Origin: Prevotella sp. E9-3 | GTDB taxonomy: Bacteria; Bacteroidota; Bacteroidia; Bacteroidales; Bacteroidaceae | Direction: 5' to 3' | NCBI RefSeq assembly: GCF_022024015.1 | Contig: NZ_CP091786.1 | Location: 2,728,001 to 2,792,000 of the forward strand | DNA: 64,000 nucleotides | Shown here: one piece after another, positions 25,935 through 37,400 of the stretch | Layout of the letters: every line of letters begins with the position of its first letter | How positions within the stretch are numbered: the stretch's first letter is position 1 | Position numbers and translations under genes: made by a program | Notes under the pieces: model-generated | The model's input: the letters and a program-made list of their open reading frames with translations, nothing else | What the model was told of the DNA's origin: nothing | Databases searched by the model: none

Positions 25935-28158
25935 AGAAGCAGCACTGCTGCTCGGTCTTGTTGTGTTGTGATTTGCTGAAAAATTAGTATCTTTGCACTA
26001 GCATATACACCGATGTTGTCGAAGGCTATGCAATCTGTAAGGTTGTGATTTGCTGAAAAATTAGTATCTTTGCACTAGCATATACACCATAATTGCACAA
26101 CATCATTATTGTGTGCGAGTTGTGATTTGCTGAAAAATTAGTATCTTTGCACTAGCATATACACCACTTTTCTACGCCATTCCTTGTTTTCAATCGTTGT
26201 GATTTGCTGAAAAATTAGTATCTTTGCACTAGCATATACACCTTGAATTGTTTGTGTTCATTAACACGTTTGGTTGTGATTTGCTGAAAAATTAGTATCT
26301 TTGCACTAGCATATACACCGAAAGCAGATGTTAATATGTTCTTTAATTGTTGTGATTTGCTGAAAAATTAGTATCTTTGCACTAGCATATACACCATCTT
26401 GCCAACGTATTCTTGAGGATGTAGAGTTGTGATTTGCTGAAAAATTAGTATCTTTGCACTAGCATATACACCTTATCTTACTGAGGTCAACGTTCACGAT
26501 GTGTTGTGATTTGCTGAAAAATTAGTATCTTTGCACTAGCATATACACCCACGCCTTTTTATCTGTGAAGTCGTAAGCGGTTGTGATTTGCTGAAAAATT
26601 AGTATCTTTGCACTAGCATATACACCATACATGCGAATGGTAGAATCTGCAAGTTAGTTGTGATTTGCTGAAAAATTAGTATCTTTGCACTAGCATATAC
26701 ACCGGCCATTGCGTATGAGCAGTTGGCGAAAGAGTTGTGATTTGCTGAAAAATTAGTATCTTTGCACTAGCATATACACCCCAGCCTTCCGCGTGAACAA
26801 CATCATTATCGTTGTGATTTGCTGAAAAATTAGTATCTTTGCACTAGCATATACACCTTATCTTACTGAGGTCAACGTTCACGATGTGTTGTGATTTGCT
26901 GAAAAATTAGTATCTTTGCACTAGCATATACACCGTATCAGACTACTGGAAATCCCCTACACCGTTGTGATTTGCTGAAAAATTAGTATCTTTGCACTAG
27001 CATATACACCTATCGCCTGCAAAGATATGTTGCGTTCTTTGTTGTGATTTGCTGAAAAATTAGTATCTTTGCACTAGCATATACACCACATCAGCGGCAA
27101 AACCTAATGTCCGCCTGTTGTGATTTGCTGAAAAATTAGTATCTTTGCACTAGCATATACACCCATATTCAAAGGAAGGTGAATCATGCTTATGTTGTGA
27201 TTTGCTGAAAAATTAGTATCTTTGCACTAGCATATACACCCGAATTAAGAGCGGGAGCCACATCGGTTCTGTTGTGATTTGCTGAAAAATTAGTATCTTT
27301 GCACTAGCATATACACCTATGACAACATTCACTCTCAACGGAAAACTGTTGTGATTTGCTGAAAAATTAGTATCTTTGCACTAGCATATACACCTTACGT
27401 CGTGGTATGCGTATTCTTTGTGATGTTGTGATTTGCTGAAAAATTAGTATCTTTGCACTAGCATATACACCAGAACCCAAGACAGCATTCATGTTAAACT
27501 GTTGTGATTTGCTGAAAAATTAGTATCTTTGCACTAGCATATACACCAAATCGTGATCGGAGAAGACACACGATTGTGTTGTGATTTGCTGAAAAATTAG
27601 TATCTTTGCACTAGCATATACACCTCTTAGCATTGAGCTTATCAATCTCATCCTGTTGTGATTTGCTGAAAAATTAGTATCTTTGCACTAGCATATACAC
27701 CCGCACTGACCTTAAAGAGGCCGAGAGGGTGTTGTGATTTGCTGAAAAATTAGTATCTTTGCACTAGCATATACACCATTTTGTTCAGGGTAATGGTGCT
27801 TTTGGTGTTGTGATTTGCTGAAAAATTAGTATCTTTGCACTAGCATATACACCGCCGCCCGAATACGTCTGCTAAGTCTTGGTGTTGTGATTTGCTGAAA
27901 AATTAGTATCTTTGCACTAGCATATACACCATTATTTAATTTAGTTTTATTAATTATTAGTTGTGATTTGCTGAAAAATTAGTATCTTTGCACTAGCATA
28001 TACACCTGTTAGTTATTTTAATCTTTATATTTTAAGTTGTGATTTGCTGAAAAATTAGTATCTTTGCACTAGCATATACACCCTTAGCTTTATCTGTTTT
28101 ACTTTCATTTTGTTGTGATTTGCTGAAAAATTAGTATCTTTGCACTAGCATATACACC
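25888..28158 (+). CRISPR. Type II-C CRISPR array: 30 repeats of 47 bp, 29 spacers of 29-30 bp
   Basis: I counted 30 repeats and 29 spacers (20 of 30 bp and 9 of 29 bp), which sums exactly to the span. The repeat starts GTTGTGATTTGCTGAAAAAT and ends CACTAGCATATACACC. The first copy (25888-25934) is degenerate in its 5' half but intact in the last 24 bases. All others appear identical. Each repeat holds TATCTTTG at positions 24-31, with GTTG at positions 1-4 separated by 19 bases: a Bacteroidota promoter directed into the next spacer. The 5' half of the repeat pairs with the tracrRNA anti-repeat, which also sets the + strand as the crRNA strand. Spacers 8 (26473-26502) and 13 (26858-26887) are identical. 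The last three spacers, next to cas2, are very AT-rich. Confidence 0.98.
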
Positions 28159-28226
28159 ACAAATGGTGAAAAAAGCTGGAAACCAGAAGGTTGCAAAGGA
28201 AATTAGAAAAGAAAAAATGTATATGC

Positions 28227-28270
28227 AAAAAAGAGGAGTCTTGCAGAAAAAGCGAGATTCCTCTTTTTAA
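28227..28270. terminator. Bidirectional terminator between the CRISPR array and cas2
   Basis: AAAAAGAGGA (28228-28237) pairs with TCCTCTTTTT (28259-28268), with A and T runs on either side. It can end array transcripts on + and cas transcripts on -. The rest of 28159-28305 shows no typical leader or -7 box. Confidence 0.65.
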
Positions 28271-28305
28271 TTGCACCCCCCACGCGCGTACATACTTAGT
28301 TCTTG

Positions 28306-29576
<1,271 letters not shown>

Positions 29577-29590
29577 AGGCTAAATAGTAA

Positions 29591-32500
29591 CTAATATTCA
29601 CCGATTGAAACTATTTGTCCGATATGGTCTATGCGGACCTTCACTATATGTTCTGTGAATGCTAGAGTTTTAAATTGTTGGTATGTCACCCCACGTAGCT
29701 TTGATGATACCGTTGTCTCTAAATGATGCCTAAAGATATAATCTCTCACTGCGGAATTTCCATACATAACCTTAGACATCGATTGCACCCTAAATAAATT
29801 CGGACTAATCACAGCATAGTTCTCCGGATTGCGATACCAGTCTTCGTCATAATCCAATGGGTTAAATATCATCTTTCCATTGTCGTCATATCTTGGGAAT
29901 ACAAAATACTCATTCTGTTTCATGGTAAAGAGGAACTGCCATCCATCTTCTTTTTTGTATTCTTTGTCAATTATCGGATATCTAAAACCTGCGCGTGATG
30001 TCGCCTCAAAGAATGAAACAACCTTTTCGTCTAATTCGTATAATGGTTCTCCATCTTCTCCAAACATCTGTTTATCATTTCTATCTACTTTGGGCTTACG
30101 ATAAATGGCCACATGGTGATTGTTTCCAGTGCTGACATAATCTGTGGGCAGTTTCTTTCCATCTTTATCAAGAATAAGATTTCCATCTTTATCCCTTTTG
30201 TCATGTAGTGCGATGGCATTGCTTATACCAGTTATGGTCACTCGCTTAATGGAAATCCCTTTCTCTTTATTAAGCCATATTGGGTTCTTATCAAGATCTG
30301 AGAATGCCTTTTTGCTATCACCTTTATATTGGGCAAGTCGTTCCAGAAGTATTTCCTTTATTCTGCTATCAATAACTTTTTCTATTTTCAGATCTGGCGT
30401 TATTTCTTTTCTAATGGTAAAGATCTCTTCATAGGCGATTGTCTTTACTATTTCAGGGACTTTTTCCGGGTGTTCACTATTTGTCCAAACTGGATTCTTT
30501 TCTAAACTATTTTTTCCAGTAAATGCTTTCTTAGGATCATCTCCAAACTGATGTAGTCTCTTGATAAGAGCTTCGCGATATGCCTTCTTACAGACAGAGA
30601 GAATTTTACTCATGTCGAAAGAAGCGTTTATCTTTTCCTCTCTGAAGACAGGAAGCTGGCTCTTTCCATAAACGGTTTCAAGATGCAGCTGGCCACGAGG
30701 TGTTAGTTGAGTGGCACTCTTCGCCCCATTCTTATTCTTCGTAATATTGGTATTACGTGTGGTAACCTTGTTTTTAGCTTTGTTCGAAACAAGGATATGC
30801 TCCAGATGCCACCTTGCTTCTGTTCTGAACTCATCAATAGGCATGGGAGCAATAAAACGTAGTCTGCCGTGTCTGTCACGCTGTAGCTCTTTCTTTTCAA
30901 TAGCATACATTACTTCCGAGCGTTGCTCCTTATCTAGTGTAGCAAGATTAATCTTGTCTAAATCGATATAATCTTCAACGCCCTTTTGCACTCTTGCATT
31001 CAGATTGTTCAGATACTGGATATAACTATGTTTCGTGAATGCAATTGTCAAGGCATCCATTGCATGATGGCGATGGTCATTTCGTTTCGTCCAGTCTTTG
31101 ATGCGAGTAATGCGCTGACCGTCACGACCGATTTTGGTTTCAGTCATTCCGAGTTTATTATACTTATCCCAGTTCAGTTCTTGCATGATGTTTACAAGTT
31201 GCCAGTCTTCACGCAAGCGGTCGGTTACACTTCCTGTTGTTGGTACAACGACAGCTACGTATTCTTCGAGAATCTCTCTAGCTTTTTTGGCAATATACTG
31301 AGAGTCACGAAGATCACGGTTAATGAATCCACTGGGAATATCAGCTTCCTTCATTAGTAGTTTTTCTCTCTTAGTCTTGCTAATTGCGCCGTTGTTGAAT
31401 AGGTCTTCTATCTTACTAGAATAATTCGCAGCATACTCTTTACCATAATTACTTTCAATAAAGTCGTAGGCTGTCATATCTCTTTTGTCCAGATTGACTT
31501 GACGAGCTTCAAGCGTCTTATTGGAGAGAGAGTCATCAAATAGTTTGGCTTTGGGTATAATATGTTCAATCTCAAATTCTTTTGTAAACAGTTTCTCCTT
31601 GGCTATATAAGTATCCGAATACAATGTCTTATAACCATTTTTCTCCAGTTCCAGGTATAACTTATATCGAATAATGTCGTTGCGACTAACGTGTGTAAGG
31701 AAGAACGGAGCTTCCTTTAGTATCTTGATGTACTCTTCGTGTAACTTTGTTGTTGCGTTGATTGACTTTGTCATCTCTTCTCGTTCGCGGGCTGACTTTT
31801 TGAGTTCACGAGCAAGTTCGACGCGAATTTCATCCGGCTTCCCATATGTAGCAGAAACACTATTGACCACGTTAATCATTTGGTTTAGGATTTTCTCGAC
31901 GACAGGATTACGCAAACTATTACGTGGCAGAAGGTCTAATTTGTCCTTTAAGACCTTATTGTCTATTTCTTCTTTTGTGAGCGATCTTGCAGAATGACGG
32001 TAACCTGCATATTCACAAGCAACACTGTAGTCATTACCATCCCTCATATAGGGAAGAATCTTACGTATAGCTTTAGCACTTAAATTGGCATAGTCAGTCT
32101 TAAACACAACATTAGATAAAACCGTAGCACATTCCTTATCTAAACCAAACTGATCAGACAACGTCTTTATCAACTGCTCATTTCCCATAACAGAATCATC
32201 TCCCTCAAACGAATAAAGTAGATGCCACAAACGGTATAATGCCTGTTGCTCAATAGCATGCCCGCCTATAGACGAATCAAATGTGAGGATATCAGTATTA
32301 AATCCAAGAGCAGAGAAGATTTCCTTAACCATATTGACAACATCGCTCGAGGGCATCTTCGCAAAGTCATATGTGCCGTGTCCCGTCAACTCTATAATAG
32401 TTTGATAGGCCTTAAAGAGTTCTGACAGGGTCGTGTTTCCATCCAATGATTTAAAGTTCATATCATACTCATTTGGCTTATCAAATAGTATTCTTAGAAC

Positions 32501-33919
32501 ATCTGTTTTTGATAACTTTTCCTTGTAATTTAGCTCTTCAAATAGCCTTTCCTTTTCTTCTTGATATAATGGACGCTTGCCATTTGTGTATGATACCTCT
32601 GTGTTAAATAAGTCATGTTGCGCCACAGGCACAACCTTTCCTGATACGATAACATCATTAAGTCTTTGCCAGATCTTAAACTCCTGAAAGAGAGGTGAGG
32701 ACTTCGGGCATCCCCTTAGTCCAATAGTCTTTTTCTTGGATTTTCCTTTGATGTTAATTGTAATTTGTTTGCTTTCAAATTCACAGAACGAAATAAGTCC
32801 CTTTTGTGATTTTAGCGGTCTTTGATAGAAGATGACAACATCTCTGATTTCTTTCCTTAATTCGTCTGTCAACTCTTTGTGATACTGAGCCTGTGTCTCC
32901 CAAATCGTTTCAAATTCATTGAGATAGTCTTGCCTATAGAATACCTTGTTTTTCAGACTGAAATTTGAATTCTTTTGTAATTCTGACATCAGGTATTGAC
33001 CGACAGTCTGCTTGTTGAAGTAAAGGATTTTACTACGGTCGCTAATACCTCCAAGATATCCACTGGCACTGTTGATTTGTCCGTTGATTTCCTGTAGTAC
33101 AATAGCAAGCTCCTCCAAGTTCATTCTCTGTGAGAGAGCGGATACACGCCACTGGTATGTTTCTATCTTCTGTTCAAACCCTTTGGTCTGCCGCTTGACA
33201 CCTACAATCATGAATGGCTTTGCACAAATTGCCCATGTCTGGCTTTTGTTCTTTCCATTTAATTCATCTTTCAGCTGATCTGTCAGAATCTCTGGGTAGA
33301 ATTGTTGCTGTTTATTCCATACCTTATTGAACTCGTCAACAAGGTCTGAGCGATAATACTCAGGAAGATACTTCTTTCCGTTCTGGAGTAGGTGCAAAGA
33401 TAGCTGTCCGGGTGTTATGTCCTCGTTGTGAAGCTTCATGGCAATCTCCATTCCGTCAATAAGTTGCCCTTCTTCTGTTGATTTGGCTTTGCGGCTGCTT
33501 TTAAAGCCGCGTTTCTTGTTTATCTGCAGTAAGATGCGACTAAACTCAGACAAGCTAACTTCTTCAGTTGCAGCCTTTGCCCTTAGCCGATAGGTCTCAA
33601 AAGTTGTGCCGTTGCCATGTTCTGACAGAATGGTCTCATCGTTGATAAAACCATGTTGCTTCAAAATGGATATCAAATGGTCACGACGTAACTTGTATCT
33701 CTGCAGGTTTCTGCGCATGCTACGCTTTAAGGTCCTATTGGCATTTGTAGTAATGCTCTTACCCTTTTCGAAGTTCATGCTCTCATCTATGGTCAGGGGA
33801 TTAACTCTGACGCCTAATCGTATGATGGATGACTTTTCTTTGTCATTCTTCTCTTTTTCCTTAACCACTGCCCATCCTATACTATTTGTACCCAAATCGA
33901 GGCCAAGAATCTTTTTCAT
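29591..33919 (-). CDS. cas9: CRISPR effector nuclease Cas9, subtype II-C
   Basis: The product is 1442 residues, a large form typical of Bacteroidota II-C Cas9. RuvC-I is MKKILGLDLGTNSIGWAVVK with catalytic Asp8. An Arg-rich bridge helix follows (TLKRSMRRNLQRYKLRRDHL, about residues 60-80). RuvC-II is DEIRVELARELKK with its Glu near 699, and the HNH nuclease has its His near 787 (FEIEHIIPKAKLFDDSLSNK). RuvC-III is NDHRHHAMDALTIAF, near 953. The C-terminal part (about 1100-1442) should bind the PAM, which cannot be predicted from sequence. All catalytic residues are present, so it should be active. A longer frame reaches 33997, but the -7 box at 33947-33954 and homology to Cas9 proteins place the start at 33919. 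Divergent to the tracrRNA. Confidence 0.98.
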   Translation of the reverse strand: MKKILGLDLGTNSIGWAVVKEKEKNDKEKSSIIRLGVRVNPLTIDESMNFEKGKSITTNANRTLKRSMRRNLQRYKLRRDHLISILKQHGFINDETILSEHGNGTTFETYRLRAKAATEEVSLSEFSRILLQINKKRGFKSSRKAKSTEEGQLIDGMEIAMKLHNEDITPGQLSLHLLQNGKKYLPEYYRSDLVDEFNKVWNKQQQFYPEILTDQLKDELNGKNKSQTWAICAKPFMIVGVKRQTKGFEQKIETYQWRVSALSQRMNLEELAIVLQEINGQINSASGYLGGISDRSKILYFNKQTVGQYLMSELQKNSNFSLKNKVFYRQDYLNEFETIWETQAQYHKELTDELRKEIRDVVIFYQRPLKSQKGLISFCEFESKQITINIKGKSKKKTIGLRGCPKSSPLFQEFKIWQRLNDVIVSGKVVPVAQHDLFNTEVSYTNGKRPLYQEEKERLFEELNYKEKLSKTDVLRILFDKPNEYDMNFKSLDGNTTLSELFKAYQTIIELTGHGTYDFAKMPSSDVVNMVKEIFSALGFNTDILTFDSSIGGHAIEQQALYRLWHLLYSFEGDDSVMGNEQLIKTLSDQFGLDKECATVLSNVVFKTDYANLSAKAIRKILPYMRDGNDYSVACEYAGYRHSARSLTKEEIDNKVLKDKLDLLPRNSLRNPVVEKILNQMINVVNSVSATYGKPDEIRVELARELKKSAREREEMTKSINATTKLHEEYIKILKEAPFFLTHVSRNDIIRYKLYLELEKNGYKTLYSDTYIAKEKLFTKEFEIEHIIPKAKLFDDSLSNKTLEARQVNLDKRDMTAYDFIESNYGKEYAANYSSKIEDLFNNGAISKTKREKLLMKEADIPSGFINRDLRDSQYIAKKAREILEEYVAVVVPTTGSVTDRLREDWQLVNIMQELNWDKYNKLGMTETKIGRDGQRITRIKDWTKRNDHRHHAMDALTIAFTKHSYIQYLNNLNARVQKGVEDYIDLDKINLATLDKEQRSEVMYAIEKKELQRDRHGRLRFIAPMPIDEFRTEARWHLEHILVSNKAKNKVTTRNTNITKNKNGAKSATQLTPRGQLHLETVYGKSQLPVFREEKINASFDMSKILSVCKKAYREALIKRLHQFGDDPKKAFTGKNSLEKNPVWTNSEHPEKVPEIVKTIAYEEIFTIRKEITPDLKIEKVIDSRIKEILLERLAQYKGDSKKAFSDLDKNPIWLNKEKGISIKRVTITGISNAIALHDKRDKDGNLILDKDGKKLPTDYVSTGNNHHVAIYRKPKVDRNDKQMFGEDGEPLYELDEKVVSFFEATSRAGFRYPIIDKEYKKEDGWQFLFTMKQNEYFVFPRYDDNGKMIFNPLDYDEDWYRNPENYAVISPNLFRVQSMSKVMYGNSAVRDYIFRHHLETTVSSKLRGVTYQQFKTLAFTEHIVKVRIDHIGQIVSIGEY

Positions 33920-33946
33920 ATTTATAGTTTTTTGGTTATTCTGCCA

Positions 33947-33954
33947 CAAAAATA
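33947..33954 (-). promoter_or_regulatory. -7 promoter element of cas9
   Basis: The - strand reads TATTTTTG (TAnnTTTG), 27 bases before the cas9 ATG at 33919. The corresponding box in copy B (39869-39876) reads TACTTTTG. Confidence 0.65.
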
Positions 33955-33972
33955 CGATTTTATTTCGAATTA

Positions 33973-34004
33973 TTTGGAAGAACAGAAGAAAAACCATATC
34001 TTTG
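33973..34004 (+). promoter_or_regulatory. Promoter of tracrRNA A
   Basis: TTTG (33973-33976), 20 bases, then TATCTTTG (33997-34004): a full Bacteroidota-type promoter. The core TATCTTTGCA is identical to that within each CRISPR repeat. Confidence 0.8.
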
Positions 34005-34006
34005 CA

Positions 34007-34096
34007 TCACTAATTTTTAGCAAATCACAATAAGGATTATTCCGTTGTGAAAACATTAGGTCCCGGTCCATCGTCCTCAACGGTGGACTTTTTTTT
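34007..34096 (+). ncRNA. tracrRNA A
   Basis: The anti-repeat ACTAATTTTTAGCAAATCAC (34009-34028) is complementary to the 5' half of the CRISPR repeat with one bulged base. A nexus-like hairpin AAGGATTATTCCGTT follows (34032-34046), as in other type II tracrRNAs. It ends in an 8-bp terminator stem (34066-34073 with 34081-34088) and a T8 run. It sits directly upstream of cas9 on the opposite strand and guides crRNA loading and processing. The transcription start is inferred from the promoter; the 3' end follows the terminator. Confidence 0.93.
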
Positions 34097-34202
34097 CTTT
34101 ATCGACTGCCATTTGTTTTAATGCTAATTGAGCAACAGTTCTCATATTTATAACATTGCCTACACAGTACCTTTTGGGCATTGTAAGATTTAATAAGAGA
34201 TT

Positions 34203-34248
34203 TAAAAAAATTCGGGGACGAAGCATACGAAAGTGCTTCGTCCCCGAA
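34203..34248 (-). terminator. Terminator of the second GLUG-type gene and its small partner
   Basis: A 15-bp perfect stem (34211-34225 with 34234-34248), followed on the - strand by a T-run (A-run on + at 34204-34210). Confidence 0.88.
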
Positions 34249-34273
34249 TGATGATTAACTATGATACAAATAG

Positions 34274-34477
34274 TTACCAAGCTTCTTCCCAAACATTGCC
34301 ACTTTTAGGCTCTTCGTCCTCGGGAAGAATCAGGTCGTCGTCAAGGCCAGAGGTCGTCAAGTTCGTAACAGACTCGGCCAGAATCTGTTGCTCAATGTCA
34401 GCCTCTATGACCTCCATCACGGGCTTCTGATATTCTTGCTTAGGCAAGCGATTAAAATCGATTACTTTCTTTGTCAT
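34274..34477 (-). CDS. Small acidic protein downstream of the second GLUG-type gene, function unknown
   Basis: The product is 67 residues: MTKKVIDFNRLPKQEYQKPV, then 'EVIEADIEQQILAESVTNLT', an acidic stretch and the end GNVWEEAW. It starts 18 bases after the stop of the large gene upstream and lies before the shared terminator, so the two form an operon. It has no signal peptide or membrane segment. It shares gene position, size, a Tyr-x-x-Pro motif and a Trp plus acidic C-terminus with the ORF at 18798-18977. A role tied to synthesis or secretion of the large partner is an inference from position only. Confidence 0.65.
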   Translation of the reverse strand: MTKKVIDFNRLPKQEYQKPVMEVIEADIEQQILAESVTNLTTSGLDDDLILPEDEEPKSGNVWEEAW

Positions 34478-34495
34478 ATCTGAGTTCTCCTTTCT

Positions 34496-37400
34496 TTACT
34501 TCTTGCTCTGGCAAACGTCTCCTTGCGTCGCCGAGCGGATGATTACCTTTTTACCATTCTGAATATAGACACCCTTCTGTGTGGCCTTGCTGATGCGGCG
34601 GCCGTCCAGTGTGTAGGTGGCATTGTCGGTGCTGGCTGCTCTGTCAGTGCCAATGGCAATGATGCCCGTGGTCTCGCCGTCGCCAAAGTCTATGCTGAAG
34701 GCGCGGGCAAGACTGGCTGTCTCGCCCTTCAGCTGGAAGTAGGCGCGGAAGCCCTTGATATTGGCGGGCAGTGCCGAGGGGTTCAGCAGCGTGTTGCCTG
34801 CTGCCAGGAAGAGCACGGCCTTCGTGTTGCCGTCGGGAATGGTCGTTGCGCCCAACGTGGGGATGAAATCGACATCGGTCGAGGTGAAGGGCTGTGCATC
34901 CTTGCTCACGATGGCTCCCGTGAAGGGTGCTGTGGAGAGGTCAGTGTTGGCAGCGACCTTCACCAGATAGGGCTTGCCGGCCTCGATGCTGGCAGCATTG
35001 GCGAAGTTTAGGGTCAGCGTTCCGTCTGCGAACGTTGCGCTGGTGAGTTCCTTCACGGTCCAGCCCTCGGGGATGGCGGTGCTGAACGGAGCAGCAAACG
35101 TATTCCACGAACCTGCCTGCAGTGTGCGCGTCAGGGTGATTTCATATACCTGGCCGTCGTTCTCCGTGAGCCATGCCTGGTTGTCTGTGGCTGTCTCTGC
35201 CAATATCTTCGTGTTCTTCGTCCACGTAGCACTGATGGTAACATCGGCATCAGGCATCGTAAGCGTCGTACCGCTCAGTGTTCCGGCCGACGCGGTGTAC
35301 TGGTCGAAGGAATAGCCCGTAGCAGCGTCGCCGTGGCTCAGTGTGAGGCTCACGTTGTCGGCGCTGCCGGCATAGTACACATCATTATACTTGAGGCCCG
35401 TGGCGTAGGCAGTGATAGCACTGACGTCGTACTCTGTGCCGTCACCACTGATGACGAGGCTGGTCACGTCGGTGCCGGCGGTGATGCAGCGCATCTGCTT
35501 GGCTTCCTTGATCAGTCTTGATGCTGCGGCCACATCGTTGTAATAGCAGTTTGTGAGGGTTCCAAGTACCTTGCCGCCGACAAACATTTTGTGTCCGCTG
35601 TAATTCTGGATGCTGATGGCAGAGGGTGCAAACACGCAGTTGTTCAACGTGGCGGAAGAGCCCGCTTGGGTATAGCCGACCATTCCGCCACCCTCGTAGC
35701 CTTTGGCATTGCTGTAGGTGATGCTGCCGGTGAAGAGGCAACCATTGAGGGTGAGTGATTTGTTCTCGTTGACTCTACCTACGAAGGCGCCACCATCAAT
35801 GTCACTGCCATTGCTTGAACTGATGGCAACCTCACTCCAGCAGTTGGTGATGGTGCTGTTCTCGCAGAAGCTTGCAATGCTTGCAGGACGCAGGCCTGTG
35901 GTGCTGATACTACCTGTAATATGCAGGTTCTTGATGGTTGCACCTTGAATACAACCAAACGGGGCTGTGCACTGACCGGAACCGTTTAAGGTCACGTCGA
36001 GGGTCTTTCCGTTGCCATCATAGATTCCGCCGAAAGGTTTGTAACTGTTATTTGTGGTACTTGGACCCAAAGTTGTGGTCACGCTGATGTCTTTGGTCTG
36101 ACTGAAGTACACCCCGCTGTACGTATTGCCATTGTCGACATTTGCTGACAGCGTGTTCCAGTCGGCTGTTGACGTGATCAGATATGGGTCGGCCTCTGTG
36201 CCGGCACACTCGCGGTATGTAGCACCAATGGTCACATCGGCATCGGGCATAGTCAGTGTCGGACCGTTGGAGGTAGTATTGGCGAGGGTGCCGCCCGATG
36301 CAGTATAGGAGGTGAATACGCAGCCTGTCTTGCTAAAATTCAGGTCAAGCGTCACCGACTCACTATTGCCGGCACAGAATGTGTCGCCATACTTGAGGCC
36401 TTTGCCGTAGACGGCGATGCCGCTGACGTCGTAGGTGGTCGTGGCAGCACCGAGGCCGTTGATGATCACGCCGTCGCCGGCAATGATGTTACGAGCCTGC
36501 TTACCCTGAACGGTCAGGCTTGATGCTGCGGCCACTTCGTTGTAATAGCAGTTTGTGAGGGTTCCGCTTGCATTGCCGATAAACATGTTGTGACTCTGAT
36601 ATTTTGTGATGGTAATGGCAGAAGGTGCAAACACGCAGCCGTTCAGCTTTACAGTACCTTTTGCCCAGCCGACCATGCCGCCACCCTCGTAGCCATTGGC
36701 ATTGCTGTAGGTGATGCTGCCGGTGAACAGGCAACCGTTTAGGGTGACTGTAGAGCCAGACTCCGTACGGGCGACGAATGCACCGCAGTCTATGTCTTTG
36801 GCACGACTTGACGACAGCGCCACCTCGCTCCAGCAGTTCGTGATGGTGCTGCTCTTGGCGAAACCGGCGATGCTGGCAATGCGCATGCCTGCCGTGGTCT
36901 CAGTGCCGGTGATGTGCAGGTTTTTGACGGTTGCATTTTCGATATATCCGAACGGGGCCGACGTGGCATCAGAAGTTGTCACGCTGATGTTGAGGTTCAT
37001 AGTGTGACCCTGCCCGTCGAAGGTGCCGCAGAAGGGATTCTTCAAGTCATTGCTCGTCCTTGTGGTGATGCCGCTGATGTCGGCAGTCAGCTTCACCGTC
37101 TGGCCGCTGTAGGTGCTGCCGTTGTTGATATCGGAACAGAACTTCTCCCAATCGGCTTTCGAGGCAATAATGAAATCGCCCGTTGCATCAGTGGACAGAC
37201 TGTACTCCTTCACCAAGCGTACTGAGAAACCGAAGGCTCGACTGTTAGTATCACTTAGATCCAGGCCTCCGGCAAAGAACATGCGTTTCGCGTCGGTCGT
37301 AGTAGCCGGCGTACTGGACCAATAGAAACCACGGTCGTTTATATTATCGATTGTCGTTCCGTTACGCCAGCCTGCCGCAGGCAGAAATACACAACCGGCG

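Larger units (their letters stand above)
33920..34145. repeat. Copy A of a duplicated cas9-promoter/tracrRNA segment
   Basis: From the cas9 start codon to about 34057 the sequence matches 39844-39978 with few changes; about 80 bases across the tracrRNA promoter, anti-repeat and nexus (33978-34057) are identical. After a divergent stretch the match resumes at 34116-34145 against 40104-40133 (TAATGCTAATTGAGCAACAG versus TAATGCAAATTGAGCAACAG). Both copies have the same orientation. Confidence 0.9.

Noticed and set aside
28159-28305. Classical CRISPR leader between cas2 and the array
   Set aside because: I see no -7 box directed into the array from this side and no array-type leader; the region holds a terminator. 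Promoters inside the repeats explain transcription instead.
34077-34292. 71-residue ORF across the terminator next to tracrRNA A
   Set aside because: It runs through a strong terminator stem and overlaps the tracrRNA terminator; only its short RTVAQLALK word is shared with copy B.
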